Below, in pieces: positions 1 through 14,000 of a stretch of 64,000 bases of DNA; position 1 is the first letter of the stretch, and the number at the start of each line of letters is the position of its first letter. Position numbers and translations under genes: made by a program. The stretch is taken from assembly GCF_021602585.1 (NCBI RefSeq), contig NZ_BQIP01000018.1:62001-126000 (forward strand). Reading direction: 5' to 3'. This stretch comes from Pseudomonas faucium. Its GTDB lineage: Bacteria; Pseudomonadota; Gammaproteobacteria; Pseudomonadales; Pseudomonadaceae. The notes under the pieces were generated by a model. The model saw only the letters and a program-made list of their open reading frames with translations. It was not told where the DNA came from and did no database searches.

Positions 1-4
1 CGAT

Positions 5-22
5 TGGGCCGCGCAGCGGCCC
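5..22 (-). terminator. possible terminator hairpin after czcA
   Basis: A 7-bp perfect stem (GGGCCGC / GCGGCCC) with a 3-nt loop lies directly downstream of the czcA stop codon. The bases after it on the minus strand are not a T-run, so it is a weak terminator candidate at best. Confidence 0.3.
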
Positions 23-28
23 CCAGCC

Positions 29-4350
<4,322 letters not shown>

Positions 4351-4358
<8 letters not shown>

Positions 4359-5604
4359 GGTTGCTCCTGCTGATCGTTGGAGTGCTCAAGCTGGCGACAT
4401 CGCCATAGATGCGCTCGACCTGCGCCCGGGCATCGGTGGCCGCGGCCAGCGCGTCCAGGTACAGGGCGCGTGCATCGATCAGCGTGCGCTGGGCATCGAG
4501 CACGTCGAGGAAGGCGAACTTGCCCATTTCGAAACCGCGGGTGGCGGTGTCCACCGCCTGCTGCGCCGACGGCAGGATGGTGCGGTCGTAGGCCTCTACG
4601 TCCTGCAGCGCCGTGCGCCACTGGCTGACGGCGCTGCGGGTTTCACTGCGCAGGCGCAGCTCCACCGCATTGCGCAGGTCGCGCGCCTGGTCGGCGCGGC
4701 GCGCGGCGGCCAGCACGTTGCCCTGGTTGCGGTCGAACAGCGGCAGGGGCATGGACAAGCCGACCACGTTGACCCGCTCGCGGTCTTCGCGGCTGTACTG
4801 GCTGCCCAGGCTGACGGTCAGGTTGGGGATGCGCTGGGCCTTTTCCGAGCCGAGCGAGGCGTCGCCACGTTCGATCTGGGCGGCCGCCAGGCGCCATTCG
4901 GCGGTCTGCTCGAGGTGTGCGAGCAAGGCTTCGGCGCTGGGGGCGGTGCCGGGCGACAGCTCGGCGGCCTGCACGTGCCCGAAGCTGGCCTGGGGGCTGC
5001 CGGTCAACCGCGCCAGGGCCTGGAAGGCCACCGTGCGCTGGCTTTCGGCACGGCGCAGCTCGGCGTGCGCCTGGGCCAGCTGCACCTGGGCTCGGGTGGC
5101 CTCCACGGGCGAGGCCTGGCCGGCGCTCACGCGCCCCTGGGCGACCTTCAGGCCACGCTCGGTCAGGGCCTGGGACTGTTGCGCCAGGTCCACGGCGGTT
5201 TGTGCGCGCAGGGCGGCGTGGAAGGCCTGGACCACATCGGCGCGCAAGCCATTGCGCTGGCGTTGCAGGTCGAGCTCGGCGATGGCCTGGCCGCTGCTGG
5301 CCACGGCAATGCGCGCGCCACGTTTGCCTCCGAGCTCCAGCGCCTGGCTGAGGGTGACCGTGGTGGTGCTGGTGTCGCGGCGGGTGTCCTCGACCTCCCA
5401 GGACAGCTCCGGGTTGGGGACCAGCCCGGCCTGGCGCCGTTCGCCCTCGGCGATGCCGCGCTCGCGGCCGGCGGCGGCCAGCTCGGGGTTGTTGGCGAAC
5501 GCGGCGGCGAGCGCGTCGGGCAGGCTCAAGCCCTGCCCGGCCTGGGCGCTGGCGGTGGCCGCGAGCAACAGGCAGAGCACGGCGATCTTGCGGGGGATGG
5601 GCAC
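4351..5604 (-). CDS. czcC: CzcC-type outer-membrane factor of the RND metal efflux system
   Basis: TolC-family outer-membrane channel, 417 residues from the chosen start. A signal peptide (KIAVLCLLLAATASAQA) is followed by two OEP repeats, LSLPDALAAAFANNPELAAA near the N-terminus and LTVSLGSQYSREDRERVNVV in the middle, as in CzcC/CusC. I chose the GTG at 5604, which has an AGGA ribosome site 8 nt upstream. The reading frame stays open back to a TTG at 5625, but that would put the ribosome site inside the gene. It is the first gene of the czcCBA operon. A palindromic metal-response box lies 73 bp upstream of the GTG (see 5677-5692). Confidence 0.9.
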
Positions 5605-5676
5605 GTCAGGAGTCCTCGTCGGCAAGCGGTGCCGGGGACTGTAGGGAGGCGTGGTTATCGGGGCGGTGGCGGGGAA

Positions 5677-5692
5677 ATTACAATTTTGTCAT
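5677..5692 (-). promoter_or_regulatory. CzcR/CopR-like palindromic operator upstream of czcCBA
   Basis: The sequence ATTACAATTTTGTCAT is a dyad (ATTACAA-TT-TTGTCAT) with one mismatch between arms. It resembles the ATGACAAnnTTGTCAT sites bound by OmpR-type metal regulators (CzcR, CopR, CusR). Its place upstream of czcC fits zinc- or copper-responsive activation of the efflux operon. No czcRS pair sits next to the operon, so a regulator encoded elsewhere would act on it. Confidence 0.55.
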
Positions 5693-5804
5693 CCGCCAGG
5701 GCGGCGGGCCGATAATCGCCCACTTCCCCTTTGGCCTCAATTGACGAAACTAACCGGGTGGTACAAAGATAGGTGCATCCAAAAACAACAAAGCGATGTG
5801 CGCC

Positions 5805-6254
5805 ATGAAGCCCCTCATTCTTGTGCTAAACGGCCCCAACCTGAACCTCTTGGGCAGCCGCGAACCGACCCAGTACGGCCATGAAACCCTCGCCGACCTT
5901 GCCCAGGGCTGCGCCGACACGGCCCAGGCGCAGGGCCTGCAGATCGAGTTTCGCCAGACCAACCACGAAGGCGAGCTGATCGACTGGATCCACGCCGCGC
6001 GCGGGCGCTGCGCCGGCATCCTGATCAACCCCGGCGCCTGGACCCACACCTCGGTGGCCATCCGCGATGCGCTGGTGGCCTGTGAACTGCCGGTCATCGA
6101 AGTGCACCTGTCCAACGTGCACAAGCGCGAACCCTTCCGCCACCTGTCGTTCGTCTCGTCGATCGCCGTGGGTGTGATCTGCGGCCTCGGCAGCCAGGGC
6201 TACCGCATGGCCCTGAGCCACTTCGCCGAGCTGCTGGGCGAGCGTGCCGCATGA
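5805..6254 (+). CDS. aroQ: type II 3-dehydroquinate dehydratase
   Basis: A 149-residue enzyme that interconverts 3-dehydroquinate and 3-dehydroshikimate. The N-terminus [20 protein letters not shown] is the type II signature. Further motifs are the flexible-loop Arg and catalytic Tyr region ([10 protein letters not shown]), [16 protein letters not shown], and the catalytic His region ([15 protein letters not shown]). The length is standard for the family. I chose the ATG at 5805; an in-frame ATG three codons earlier (5796) is possible. It overlaps the next gene by 4 nt (ATGA), so dehydratase and dehydrogenase are co-expressed. Because Pseudomonas genomes usually carry several aroQ copies and the partner gene is of the quinate/shikimate type, this copy may serve quinate or shikimate breakdown instead of aromatic amino-acid synthesis. 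Confidence 0.95.
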   Translation: MKPLILVLNGPNLNLLGSREPTQYGHETLADLAQGCADTAQAQGLQIEFRQTNHEGELIDWIHAARGRCAGILINPGAWTHTSVAIRDALVACELPVIEVHLSNVHKREPFRHLSFVSSIAVGVICGLGSQGYRMALSHFAELLGERAA

Positions 6255-7099
6255 GCCAGCCCGCCATCCTTGCCGGGCTGATCGGCCGCGGCATCCAGTT
6301 GTCGCGCACCCCTGCCCTGCATGAGCACGAGGGCGATGCCCAGGCCCTGCGCTACCTGTACCGGCTGATCGATGCCGACCAGCTGCAGCTCGACGACAGT
6401 GCCCTGGCGCAGCTGCTCGACGCCGCGCAGCGCACCGGCTTCACCGGGCTGAACATTACCTACCCGTTCAAGCAGGCGATCGTGCCGCTGCTCGATGAGC
6501 TGTCGGACGAAGCGCGCGGGATCGGCGCGGTGAATACCGTGGTGCTCAAGGATGGCAAGCGCGTCGGCCACAACACCGATTGCCTGGGCTTTGCCGAAGG
6601 CCTGCGCCGCGGCCTGCCGGATGCGCCGCGCCGCCAGGTGGTGCAGCTGGGCGCGGGCGGAGCGGGTTCGGCGGTGGCCCATGCGCTGCTTGGCGAAGGG
6701 GTCGAGCGGCTGCTGCTGTTCGAGGTGGACACAGCGCGGGCGCAGGCGCTGGTGGACAACCTCAACCAGCGCTTCGGCGTGGGCCGGGCGGTGCTGGGCA
6801 GCGACCTGGAGGCAGAGCTGGCGGTGGCGGATGGGCTGGTGAACACCACCCCGGTGGGCATGGCCAAGGTGCCAGGTACGCCGCTGCCGGTCGAGTGGCT
6901 GCATGAGCGGCTGTGGGTGGCGGAGATCATCTACTTCCCGCTGCAGACCGAATTGCTGCGGGCGGCGCGGGCGTTGGGGTGCCGGACCCTGGATGGCAGC
7001 CATATGGCGGTGTTCCAGGCGGTGAAGGCGTTCGAGCTGTTCAGTGGGCAGCAGGCGGATGCGCGGCGGATGCAGGCGCATTTTGCCAGTTTCACTTGA
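6251..7099 (+). CDS. quinate/shikimate dehydrogenase (AroE family)
   Basis: NAD(P)-dependent oxidoreductase of 282 residues that oxidises shikimate (and perhaps quinate) at carbon 3 or 5. The substrate-binding region reads [13 protein letters not shown], close to the SLTPAMHEREG form of catabolic quinate/shikimate dehydrogenases and unlike the SPxxHN form of biosynthetic AroE. The catalytic Lys is in [11 protein letters not shown], the substrate Asp in GHNTDCLGF, and the dinucleotide loop is GAGGAGSAV. It overlaps aroQ by 4 nt, and the pair could act consecutively on quinate, dehydroquinate and dehydroshikimate. A second, different AroE-like gene lies at 51.9-52.7 kb. Cofactor preference and the quinate/shikimate ratio cannot be settled here. 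Confidence 0.85.
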   Translation: MSQPAILAGLIGRGIQLSRTPALHEHEGDAQALRYLYRLIDADQLQLDDSALAQLLDAAQRTGFTGLNITYPFKQAIVPLLDELSDEARGIGAVNTVVLKDGKRVGHNTDCLGFAEGLRRGLPDAPRRQVVQLGAGGAGSAVAHALLGEGVERLLLFEVDTARAQALVDNLNQRFGVGRAVLGSDLEAELAVADGLVNTTPVGMAKVPGTPLPVEWLHERLWVAEIIYFPLQTELLRAARALGCRTLDGSHMAVFQAVKAFELFSGQQADARRMQAHFASFT

Positions 7100-7109
7100 A
7101 TATGCAGCG

Positions 7110-7201
7110 GGCCGATCGCCGGCAAGCCGGCTCCCACAGGTACTCCACAATATTCAGGCTTGTGGGGTACCTGTGGGAGCCGGCTTGCCGGCGATAGGGC
7201 C
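7110..7201. repeat. REP element pair (inverted)
   Basis: Two Pseudomonas REP sequences face each other (7110-7142 and 7168-7201), with the shared core GCCGGCAAGCCGGCTCCCAC. Together they form a stem of about 33 bp with a 25-nt loop. They lie between the dehydrogenase stop and the convergent thioredoxin gene and may serve as a bidirectional transcription end. Confidence 0.85.
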
Positions 7202-7212
7202 AGTACAGGCAA

Positions 7213-7746
7213 TCATCCCTTCTCATCCAGCAAAGCCTGAATCACCTTCTCCTGCCCGCCATAATCCCCTTCACCAAAGTGCACATGCCGCACCTGCCCC
7301 TGGCGATCGACAAAATAATGCGCCGGCCAGAACTGGTTACCCCAGGCATTCCACACCTGATAGTCGTTGTCCACCGCCACCGGGTAGCCGATGCCCAGGC
7401 TTGCCACCTTGCGCTTGAGCTGCCCGACATCGTGCTCGTAGTCGTACTCCGGGGTGTGCACGCCCACCACCACCAGCCCCTGGTCGCCGTAGCGCCGGGC
7501 CCAGTCGTTCACATGCGGCAGGCTGCGCTGGCAGTTGATGCAGTCCCAGGTCCAGAAATCCACCAGCACCACCTTGCCCTTGAGCGCGGGGGCGTCCAGC
7601 GGGGGCGAGTTCAGCCACTGGCTGGCGCCGGCCAGCGACGGCATGGGGCCGTAGTCGTCGCGGGCCAGCAACTGGCCGGCCAGGCCAAGGCCCACCAGCG
7701 CCAGGGCCACGCCGCCGGCCTTCAACAGCCGCCGATCAATTGTCAT
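7213..7746 (-). CDS. exported thioredoxin/TlpA-like redox protein
   Basis: A 177-residue protein with an N-terminal signal or anchor helix (residues about 10-27) and a thioredoxin-like domain. The active site reads WTWDCINCQR, a CxxC motif of the CINC type seen in DipZ/TlpA-like redoxins with the surrounding KVVLVDFWTWDC. The cis-Pro region (FWPAHYFVDRQG) is present. It probably acts in the periplasm on disulphides. Its start overlaps the end of the upstream DUF2790 gene by 11 nt, so the two form an operon. The operon is divergent from an OmpR-type two-component system, a likely regulator. The substrate is unknown. Confidence 0.82.
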   Translation of the reverse strand: MTIDRRLLKAGGVALALVGLGLAGQLLARDDYGPMPSLAGASQWLNSPPLDAPALKGKVVLVDFWTWDCINCQRSLPHVNDWARRYGDQGLVVVGVHTPEYDYEHDVGQLKRKVASLGIGYPVAVDNDYQVWNAWGNQFWPAHYFVDRQGQVRHVHFGEGDYGGQEKVIQALLDEKG

Positions 7747-8011
7747 GGCAACCGGCCGTGGCGTAGCTGCGGTACTCCAGGCTTTCGTGCTGGCCTTTGG
7801 AATCGAGGTAGTTCATGCGCGTGTTGACCGGGCCGCAGGCGTTGCTCTGATCGTCCTTGACCGACAGCACTTTCTTGATATCCAGGTGCTCACCGTAGTG
7901 GTACTGCATGGCGCCGTCCGTGTTCATCGGCTGGCTGGCGGCCTGGGCGCCAAGGGCGGCGAAGGCGAGCACGGCAAACAGGCTGGCACCGGCAAAGGTT
8001 TTCACGTTCAT
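7736..8011 (-). CDS. DUF2790 family small exported protein
   Basis: A 91-residue protein with a clear signal peptide (MNVKTFAGASLFAVLAFAALGAQA, cleaved about residue 24). The mature part matches the DUF2790 pattern: YHYGEHLDIKKVLSV, then CGPVNTRMNYLDSKG and LEYRSYATAGC. Two Cys residues near the middle and C-terminus could form a disulphide, which would fit the thioredoxin-like partner downstream. I chose the ATG at 8011, which has an AGGAG site at good spacing; the frame is open six codons further upstream. Small DUF2790 proteins are common in Pseudomonas and several are metal- or stress-inducible, but the molecular role is not known. Confidence 0.8.
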   Translation of the reverse strand: MNVKTFAGASLFAVLAFAALGAQAASQPMNTDGAMQYHYGEHLDIKKVLSVKDDQSNACGPVNTRMNYLDSKGQHESLEYRSYATAGCHDN

Positions 8012-8125
8012 GGCATTTCTCCTGGGCATCTTCTTCGGGTGGGGGATGTCGTTCCCCGTCGAGAGTCATTTCACCGCTGCCAGGTATCGCCCATGTGTCG
8101 TGGATGCCGGCCTAGTGCTTCCTGC

Positions 8126-8150
8126 TGTATCTCTACCAAGGCCAGATACA
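8126..8150. promoter_or_regulatory. perfect inverted repeat between divergent DUF2790 and response-regulator genes
   Basis: TGTATCT (8126-8132) and AGATACA (8144-8150) are perfect 7-bp arms separated by 11 nt. The site lies about 80 bp upstream of the response regulator and about 115 bp upstream of the DUF2790 gene, where an autoregulatory operator would be expected. Confidence 0.35.
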
Positions 8151-8229
8151 CTGCAATACAAACCCCGGCAGGCAAGCGTGAACACGCTCGGTACACTGCG
8201 CCCCATTGCCCTTGCACAGGACCCTTGCG

Positions 8230-8970
8230 ATGGAACATGTCGATCACATCCTGATCGTCGACGACGACCGCGAAATCCGCGAACTGGTCGGCAACTACCT
8301 GAAGAAGAACGGCCTGCGCACCAGCATCGTCGCCGATGGCCGGCAGATGCGCGCGTTCCTCGAGGCCAACAGCGTCGACCTGGTGGTGCTCGACATCATG
8401 ATGCCCGGCGACGACGGCCTGCTGCTGTGCCGCGAGCTGCGTGCCGGCAAGCACCGCAACACGCCGGTGCTGATGCTGACTGCGCGCAACGACGAGACCG
8501 ACCGCATCATCGGCCTGGAAATGGGCGCCGACGACTACCTGACCAAACCCTTCTCCGCCCGCGAGCTGCTGGCGCGCATCAACGCCGTGCTGCGCCGCAC
8601 GCGCATGCTGCCGCCCAACCTGACCATCAGCGAAAGCAGCCGCCTCTTGGCCTTCGGCCAATGGCGCCTGGACACCACCGCCCGCCACCTGCTCGACAGC
8701 GAAGGGACCCTGGTGGCCCTGAGCGGCGCCGAGTACCGCCTGCTACGGGTGTTTCTCGACCACCCGCAGCGGGTGCTCAGCCGCGAGCAACTGCTGAACC
8801 TGACCCAGGGCCGCGAGGCGGACATCTTCGACCGCTCCATCGACCTGTTGGTCAGCCGCCTGCGCCAGCGCCTGGGCGACGACGCCCGCGAACCGAGCTG
8901 CATCAAGACCGTGCGCAGCGAAGGCTACGTGTTCTCGCTGGCGGTGCAGTTGCTCGAGTCGCCGTCATGA
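8230..8970 (+). CDS. OmpR-family response regulator
   Basis: A 246-residue DNA-binding response regulator. The receiver domain (residues about 5-120) has the acidic pocket DDD at 11-13, the phosphoacceptor Asp55 in VVLDIMMPGDDG, and Lys in DDYLTKPFSARELLARI. The C-terminal winged helix covers about 150-240 and contains LSREQLLNLTQGREADIFDRS, typical of OmpR/PhoB. I chose the ATG at 8230 because the protein begins MEHVDHILIVDDD from there, although the frame is open to an ATG at 8206. Its stop overlaps the start of the sensor kinase gene (ATGA). It is divergent from DUF2790-thioredoxin, and an inverted repeat lies between them, so it probably controls both itself and that operon. The signal is unknown. 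Confidence 0.93.
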   Translation: MEHVDHILIVDDDREIRELVGNYLKKNGLRTSIVADGRQMRAFLEANSVDLVVLDIMMPGDDGLLLCRELRAGKHRNTPVLMLTARNDETDRIIGLEMGADDYLTKPFSARELLARINAVLRRTRMLPPNLTISESSRLLAFGQWRLDTTARHLLDSEGTLVALSGAEYRLLRVFLDHPQRVLSREQLLNLTQGREADIFDRSIDLLVSRLRQRLGDDAREPSCIKTVRSEGYVFSLAVQLLESPS

Positions 8971-10259
8971 AATGGCCCCGCACCCTGGCCTCGCGCCTGG
9001 CGCTGATCTTCATCACCGGGCTGGTGCTGGCCTATGGGCTGTCGTTCAGCCTGCAGGCCTACGAGCGCTACATCAGCAGCCAGTCGATGATGCTCAGCCA
9101 CCTGGAGCAGGATGTGACCACCTCGCTGGCCATCTTCGAACGCCTGCCCGCCGCCGAACGCCCCGCCTGGCTGTCGCGCCTGGAGCGCCACAGCTACCGC
9201 TACCGCCTGGACGGCGGCCTGCCAGGCCAGCCGATGCCGAGCAGCGACCCGCCGGAGGCGGCAGAATCGATCGCCAAGGCCCTGGGCGGCCAGTATGCCC
9301 TGACGTTCCAGGACATCCCGGGCCCCGCCGCGCATTTCCAGGTGCACCTGCGCCTTCACGATGGCGCGCCGCTGACCATCGATGTAACGCCAACGCCGGT
9401 GCCGGTGGCGCGCTGGCTGCCGCTGGTGCTGCTGATCCAGCTGGCCGTGCTGCTGTTCTGCACCTGGCTGGCGGTGCGCCTGGCCACCGGCCCGCTGACC
9501 CGCCTGGTGCAGGCGCTGGACACCCTCGACCCGGACAAGCCCAGCGCCCGCCTGGATGAAAGCGGCCCGCGCGAGGTGAAATATGCTGCGGTTGCCTTCA
9601 ATGCCCTGCAGGCGCGCATCGCCGCCTACCTCAAGGAGCGCATGCAGCTGCTGGCCGCCATTTCCCACGACCTGCAAACCCCGATCACCCGCATGAAGCT
9701 GCGCGTCGAGGTGATGGATGAAGGGGTCGAGAAAGAAAAGCTGTGGCATGACCTGGATGCCATGGAGCACCTGGTGCGCGAGGGCGTGGCCTACGCCCGC
9801 AGCATGGACATCAACACCGAACCTGCCTGCCGCATCAACCTCGACGCCTTCCTCGACAGCCTGGTGTTCGACTACCAGGACAGCGGCGCCCAGGTCGAGC
9901 GCCATGGCAGCACCGGCAGCCTGCTGGAAACCCGCCCGCACGCCCTGCGCCGGGTGTTGGTCAACCTGGTGGACAATGCCTTGAAGTTCGCCGGCAAGGC
10001 GCAACTGGAAGTGAGCCGTGAACACGGCTGCACGGTGATCCGGGTGCTCGACGACGGCCCGGGGATACCCGGCGACGAGCTCGATGAAGTGCTCAAGCCC
10101 TTCTACCGCGTGGAAAGCTCACGCAACCGCAGCACCGGGGGCACCGGGCTGGGGTTGGCGATTGCGCAGCAGCTCACCCAGGCCATGGGTGGCCGCCTGA
10201 CCTTGAGCAATCGCCCGCATGGCGGGCTGTGTGCACAGGTCGAGCTGGCGGCGCGTTAG
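8967..10259 (+). CDS. sensor histidine kinase partner of the OmpR-type regulator
   Basis: A 430-residue membrane histidine kinase. One membrane helix at about residues 10-32 and a second around 145-170 flank a periplasmic sensor segment. A HAMP region follows, with the phosphoaccepting His234 in ISHDLQTPITRMKLR. The ATPase domain has NLVDNALKFAG (N box), DDGPGIPG (G1) and GGTGLGLAIAQQL (G2). The order and length are those of EnvZ-like kinases. The gene overlaps the response regulator by 4 nt and ends 5 bp from a convergent DUF4174 gene. The sensor segment gives no clear ligand. Given the neighbouring thioredoxin and DUF2790 genes, envelope redox or metal stress is a reasonable guess only. Confidence 0.92.
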   Translation: MKWPRTLASRLALIFITGLVLAYGLSFSLQAYERYISSQSMMLSHLEQDVTTSLAIFERLPAAERPAWLSRLERHSYRYRLDGGLPGQPMPSSDPPEAAESIAKALGGQYALTFQDIPGPAAHFQVHLRLHDGAPLTIDVTPTPVPVARWLPLVLLIQLAVLLFCTWLAVRLATGPLTRLVQALDTLDPDKPSARLDESGPREVKYAAVAFNALQARIAAYLKERMQLLAAISHDLQTPITRMKLRVEVMDEGVEKEKLWHDLDAMEHLVREGVAYARSMDINTEPACRINLDAFLDSLVFDYQDSGAQVERHGSTGSLLETRPHALRRVLVNLVDNALKFAGKAQLEVSREHGCTVIRVLDDGPGIPGDELDEVLKPFYRVESSRNRSTGGTGLGLAIAQQLTQAMGGRLTLSNRPHGGLCAQVELAAR

Positions 10260-10264
10260 GGGGG

Positions 10265-10825
10265 TCAATCGTCCAGCGGCTTGGGGGGCGCCGCGGGTTT
10301 GGCAGGTTTGGCAGGCTTGCCGGGCTTGCTCTCCTTGGGCGCCGGCTCGCTGCTGGCGGCCACCGGTTCCGGGGCGGCCATCGCCTTCTCGGTCGCCGGC
10401 AACTCATCGACCGCCTTGAAGATCACCTGCGGGTCGATCTTCTCGCCGGTGTCGTCATCCTTGAGCATGTGCCGCTCGCCGTCCTTGCCCACCAGAATCA
10501 CCTTGGTGCCCTTGCTGGCACCGAGTTTCAGCTCGCGGATCAGGGCCATGGTGGTCTGCTGTTCGAGGTTCTTGTCCTCGCGCTTGCCCATCATGTTGGC
10601 CACGCTGTACATCACCAGCCCGCGCTCCTTGAAGGCCGCCTGGGTGGCCGGGTCCTTGAGGGCTTCGTTCAGGCCGCGCAGGGTGGGGTCGGCGCTGCTG
10701 GGGGCGATGACCACCAGCGGCCTGGCCTTGCCCAGCTCCTTGGCCAGTGGTGCATCACTGTCGGCGGCGTACAAGGGGCCAGCGACGACAAGCATGGTGG
10801 CGAGGGTCAGTGACCGGACGAGCAT
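10265..10825 (-). CDS. DUF4174-like exported protein with Pro/Lys/Ala-rich tail
   Basis: A 186-residue protein with a signal peptide (MLVRSLTLATMLVVAGPLYA). The core (residues about 30-120) has a thioredoxin-like layout without a CxxC, seen in KARPLVVIAPSSADPTL, GLVMYSV and GTKVILVGKDGERHMLKDD, which fits the DUF4174 family. The last 50 residues are low-complexity: Pro, Ala and Lys repeats such as KPGKPAKPAKPAAPP. I chose the ATG at 10825, with an AAGGAG site; the frame is open ten codons upstream. It is convergent with the sensor kinase. No function is known for the family. Confidence 0.75.
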   Translation of the reverse strand: MLVRSLTLATMLVVAGPLYAADSDAPLAKELGKARPLVVIAPSSADPTLRGLNEALKDPATQAAFKERGLVMYSVANMMGKREDKNLEQQTTMALIRELKLGASKGTKVILVGKDGERHMLKDDDTGEKIDPQVIFKAVDELPATEKAMAAPEPVAASSEPAPKESKPGKPAKPAKPAAPPKPLDD

Positions 10826-11011
10826 GCGTATCTCCTTATTCTCTCGATAAACCAAAGACTACAGATCATGGAGAAAGATCCGACGCAGGAGCCTAAACCA
10901 GTTGCCTGGGGCGTGCGCGGCACAAAAGTAACTTCCGATTACCATGAACGGGCGGTGACATCTCCGGAAACATCACAGCCCTGTTAGAGCATAGTTCAAA
11001 GCCGCCAGAGG

Positions 11012-14000
11012 TCAGCCATCGCTCAACGTCACGGTGCGCACCCGGCCCAGGGCCTCACGGGTCAGCTGCAGCATCACCTGGTGTTCGCGTTGCTGGTTGC
11101 GGATGTGCAACTGGGCAATTTCAGGCTCCCGATTGCCCAGTTCCATCAGCCGCTCCAGCTCGTCATGGAACACCTGCGGCACCTTCAGGCGCGAGGCGAA
11201 ATGGGCGCTCAGGTAATCCTTCCAGAACGGCTGGCGCGCCAGAAACTGCGCCAGGCTTTCGCTGGACTGCGCCGCGACCACCGCACGCTCGGCGCGGCGC
11301 ACGTCACGCACGCCAAGCGCAGGGATGCCGGCGTAGAGCATGTCATCCTGGCGGATCGGCAGGTCGAGCCGCGCCCGCAAGGCGATGCGATAGGCCAGCG
11401 CAAACTCGATCGACTCACTGCTCGCCCCCGCCCTCAGCGCATGCTCGGCCGCCACCTGGTCGAGCACATGCATACGCCACAAGCGCCCACCCAGGCGCAG
11501 CAGCGCGCGTTCCGGCTGCTGCGACAGCTCGCCATGGCGTGCCCGCCAAACCTGCACGCGCACTTCAAGGTCGGTGAAGCGAACGGTGGCGTTGTCCTGG
11601 CAATCGGTGACTGCCGCGTGCTGCAACAGCTCGCGCTTGAGCGCATCGTCCGCGAGCATGGCCTCGAACATGTCGAGCAGGCGGGCGGCGAAGTGCCTGG
11701 CCAGCGGGTAGGACTTGAAATTGCCCGACGATGTGAGCGCCGCCAGGGTGGTGAAAAAGTCCGCCGCGCCCTGCTCGCCTTCCAGTTGCGTCCACAGCGC
11801 CGCCAGGGTGTCGCGCTTGCCGTCCGGCGCGACATCCAGCCAGCGCAGGCGATACGGTACGCGGCTTTCTTCCAGCCAGTGCCAGGTGGTCAGTGTGTCC
11901 GGGGCGGCGGCGAACAGATTGCCCCCCAGGCTCACCCGCCCGACGCGCCACAGCAGCGAGTCATGAAAGCGCTCGGGCAGCTCGTCCAGGTAGTTGTCGC
12001 TCAGGTCGAGGGTGAGCAGCTCGGCGCTGTCCATTACCCCATAAGGAAAGCGTTCGAGCCTGGCCCCTTGCAGGTACAGGGCATTGAGCCTGGGCATGCC
12101 GTAGATCGAGAAGGCTCTGCCCAGTGGGTTGGCAGACAGGTTGAGATAGACCAGCGAGCTGCAGCCGGCCAGCACCAGGGCTTGCCCTTCGTCGAGGACG
12201 ATCTGGTTATCGGAAAGGTCGAGCACCTCCAGTTGCTGGGCCAGCGCTTGGCTCAAAGGCAGGCGCCGCAGCCGGCAATGGGTGATTTCCAGGTTGCGCA
12301 GGTTGGGGAAGGCACGCAGGAAGTCATCCGGGAGCGTTTCCAGGCGCATGGCCCGCAGCGCGATGATCGAGACATGCGGGAAGCTGACCGATTCGGGCAG
12401 GCTGGGCAGATGCTGGATGCGCCCACCCACATGGCTGAGGATGCACGGCAAGGGCTCCCCCGCATCGCCGCCCGCATCCGGCAACAGCCAGCGCCAGCAG
12501 TCGAGCAGTTCCTTGCGCAGTTGGCGGCGGGCCAGCAGCTCGAACGAGGGGAAGGCATTGCGCACCCATTGGTTCAACTGATTGCGCAACTCGCTGTACT
12601 GCTGCTCCAGGGCCTCCAGGCGCGCCGGTGCATCGGCTCGCTCCAGCCAGCGGCCCAACTGCTCGTCGCTGAACGCCGGGTAGAGGTCGCGCAGCCGGGC
12701 CTGCAGCGCCCTTGGCGCACGCCCGCGCAGGGCGGCCCAGAAGCGCCCGCCGCTCAGCGGGTAGCCGACCCTGCCATCGTCGAAGCGCTGGGGCGCGAGG
12801 AACGAGCGGTTGGGGCGATTCAGGCCCAGCCAGCCCTCGACGCTGTCGCGCATGCCGGTGGCCTGCGCCCACAGGTGCGCCCGCAGGGCCTCGGCAAACG
12901 GCTCGCCCAGGCCGGTGCGCGCACGCTGCTCGGGGGTGTAGGCCTGGGCCAGCACGCCGAACAGGTCCCCCGCTTCGCCAACGCCGCGAAGGCTGAACAC
13001 GCCGTGCCGATGGATGAGGTCGAATACCCCGCCGCCGCCCTCGGTGGCCAGCAACGGCTGGCCGGCATCGGCACCGAACAGCCGCCAGCCCGGCCCGCTG
13101 GCGGCGCCAGGCAAGCGGGCGAGCAGGTGCAGCACCACCCGCGCCAGGTCGAGGTTCTGCGGCGTATCGAACGCTAGCGCCTCGTACACCCGCGCCAGGC
13201 GGATGCCCATGACCTGGGCCCTGGCCGCCTGGGCCATGAGCAGCGGCACCTGCCGGGTCTTGAGCAAGGCTTCACGCTCGTCTTCGCTGGCCGCGCGCAG
13301 CACTTGGTCGGCGGCCAGTTGGTGCAGGCTGGCGAAGTCCCGGCGCAACAGGCGGCTCGCCTCGCTGCCCGGAATCTGCTCGTCATAGCGTTGCTGCAGC
13401 AGCATGCGCCGCTGCGCCCAGACCACCTCGGCAAGCGCTTGGTCGTCTTCCCCGGCCGCGCCGCCCAGGGCTCGGGCTTGTGCCAGGAGTGCCGTGTCGG
13501 CAACAGCCTGGCCGGTGCGCAATTGCTCGCCCAGGGTGTGGATGCGGCTGGCCAGCAACACGCGGCTGACGGTGTCGGCAACGCCCGCTTCGGCGGGCCG
13601 GCCGTATACGTGCCACGCCCGCAAGTGATCGGCCTGCAGGCCATGGATGGCCATGACCTGATCGATCTGCGCGTCATCCAGGTCGCTGTAGGGCCTGCCC
13701 AGGCGGCGGAACATCGTGTGCAGGTCGTCCCACTGCGCGGGCTGCTCGTGCCATAGCCGCCACGCCCCTGCGCCGTTGTCGCGCAGCTGCGGCGCGTGCC
13801 CGCGGTAGGTGTCCAGTTGCCAGGGCTGGTCGTCGCCAGCCTGGCGAACCCGGTACCAGTCACCTTGCATCTGCACCCAGCACTGCTCGCCCTGCCGGCA
13901 GATGCCCTGCTCGTCCCACGTTGCGTCGGCGGCTGGGCCTTCGCTGCGGTAGGGCTGCAGGTCACCGTTCCAGAGCTTCTCGCTGCCGTCCTCCAGCTGC

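Noticed and set aside
10826-11011. Dyad-like sequence near 10950-10975 as an operator
   Set aside because: The arms (GTGACAT and ACATCAC) match only in part, and it lies downstream of the NEL gene, where no promoter is required.
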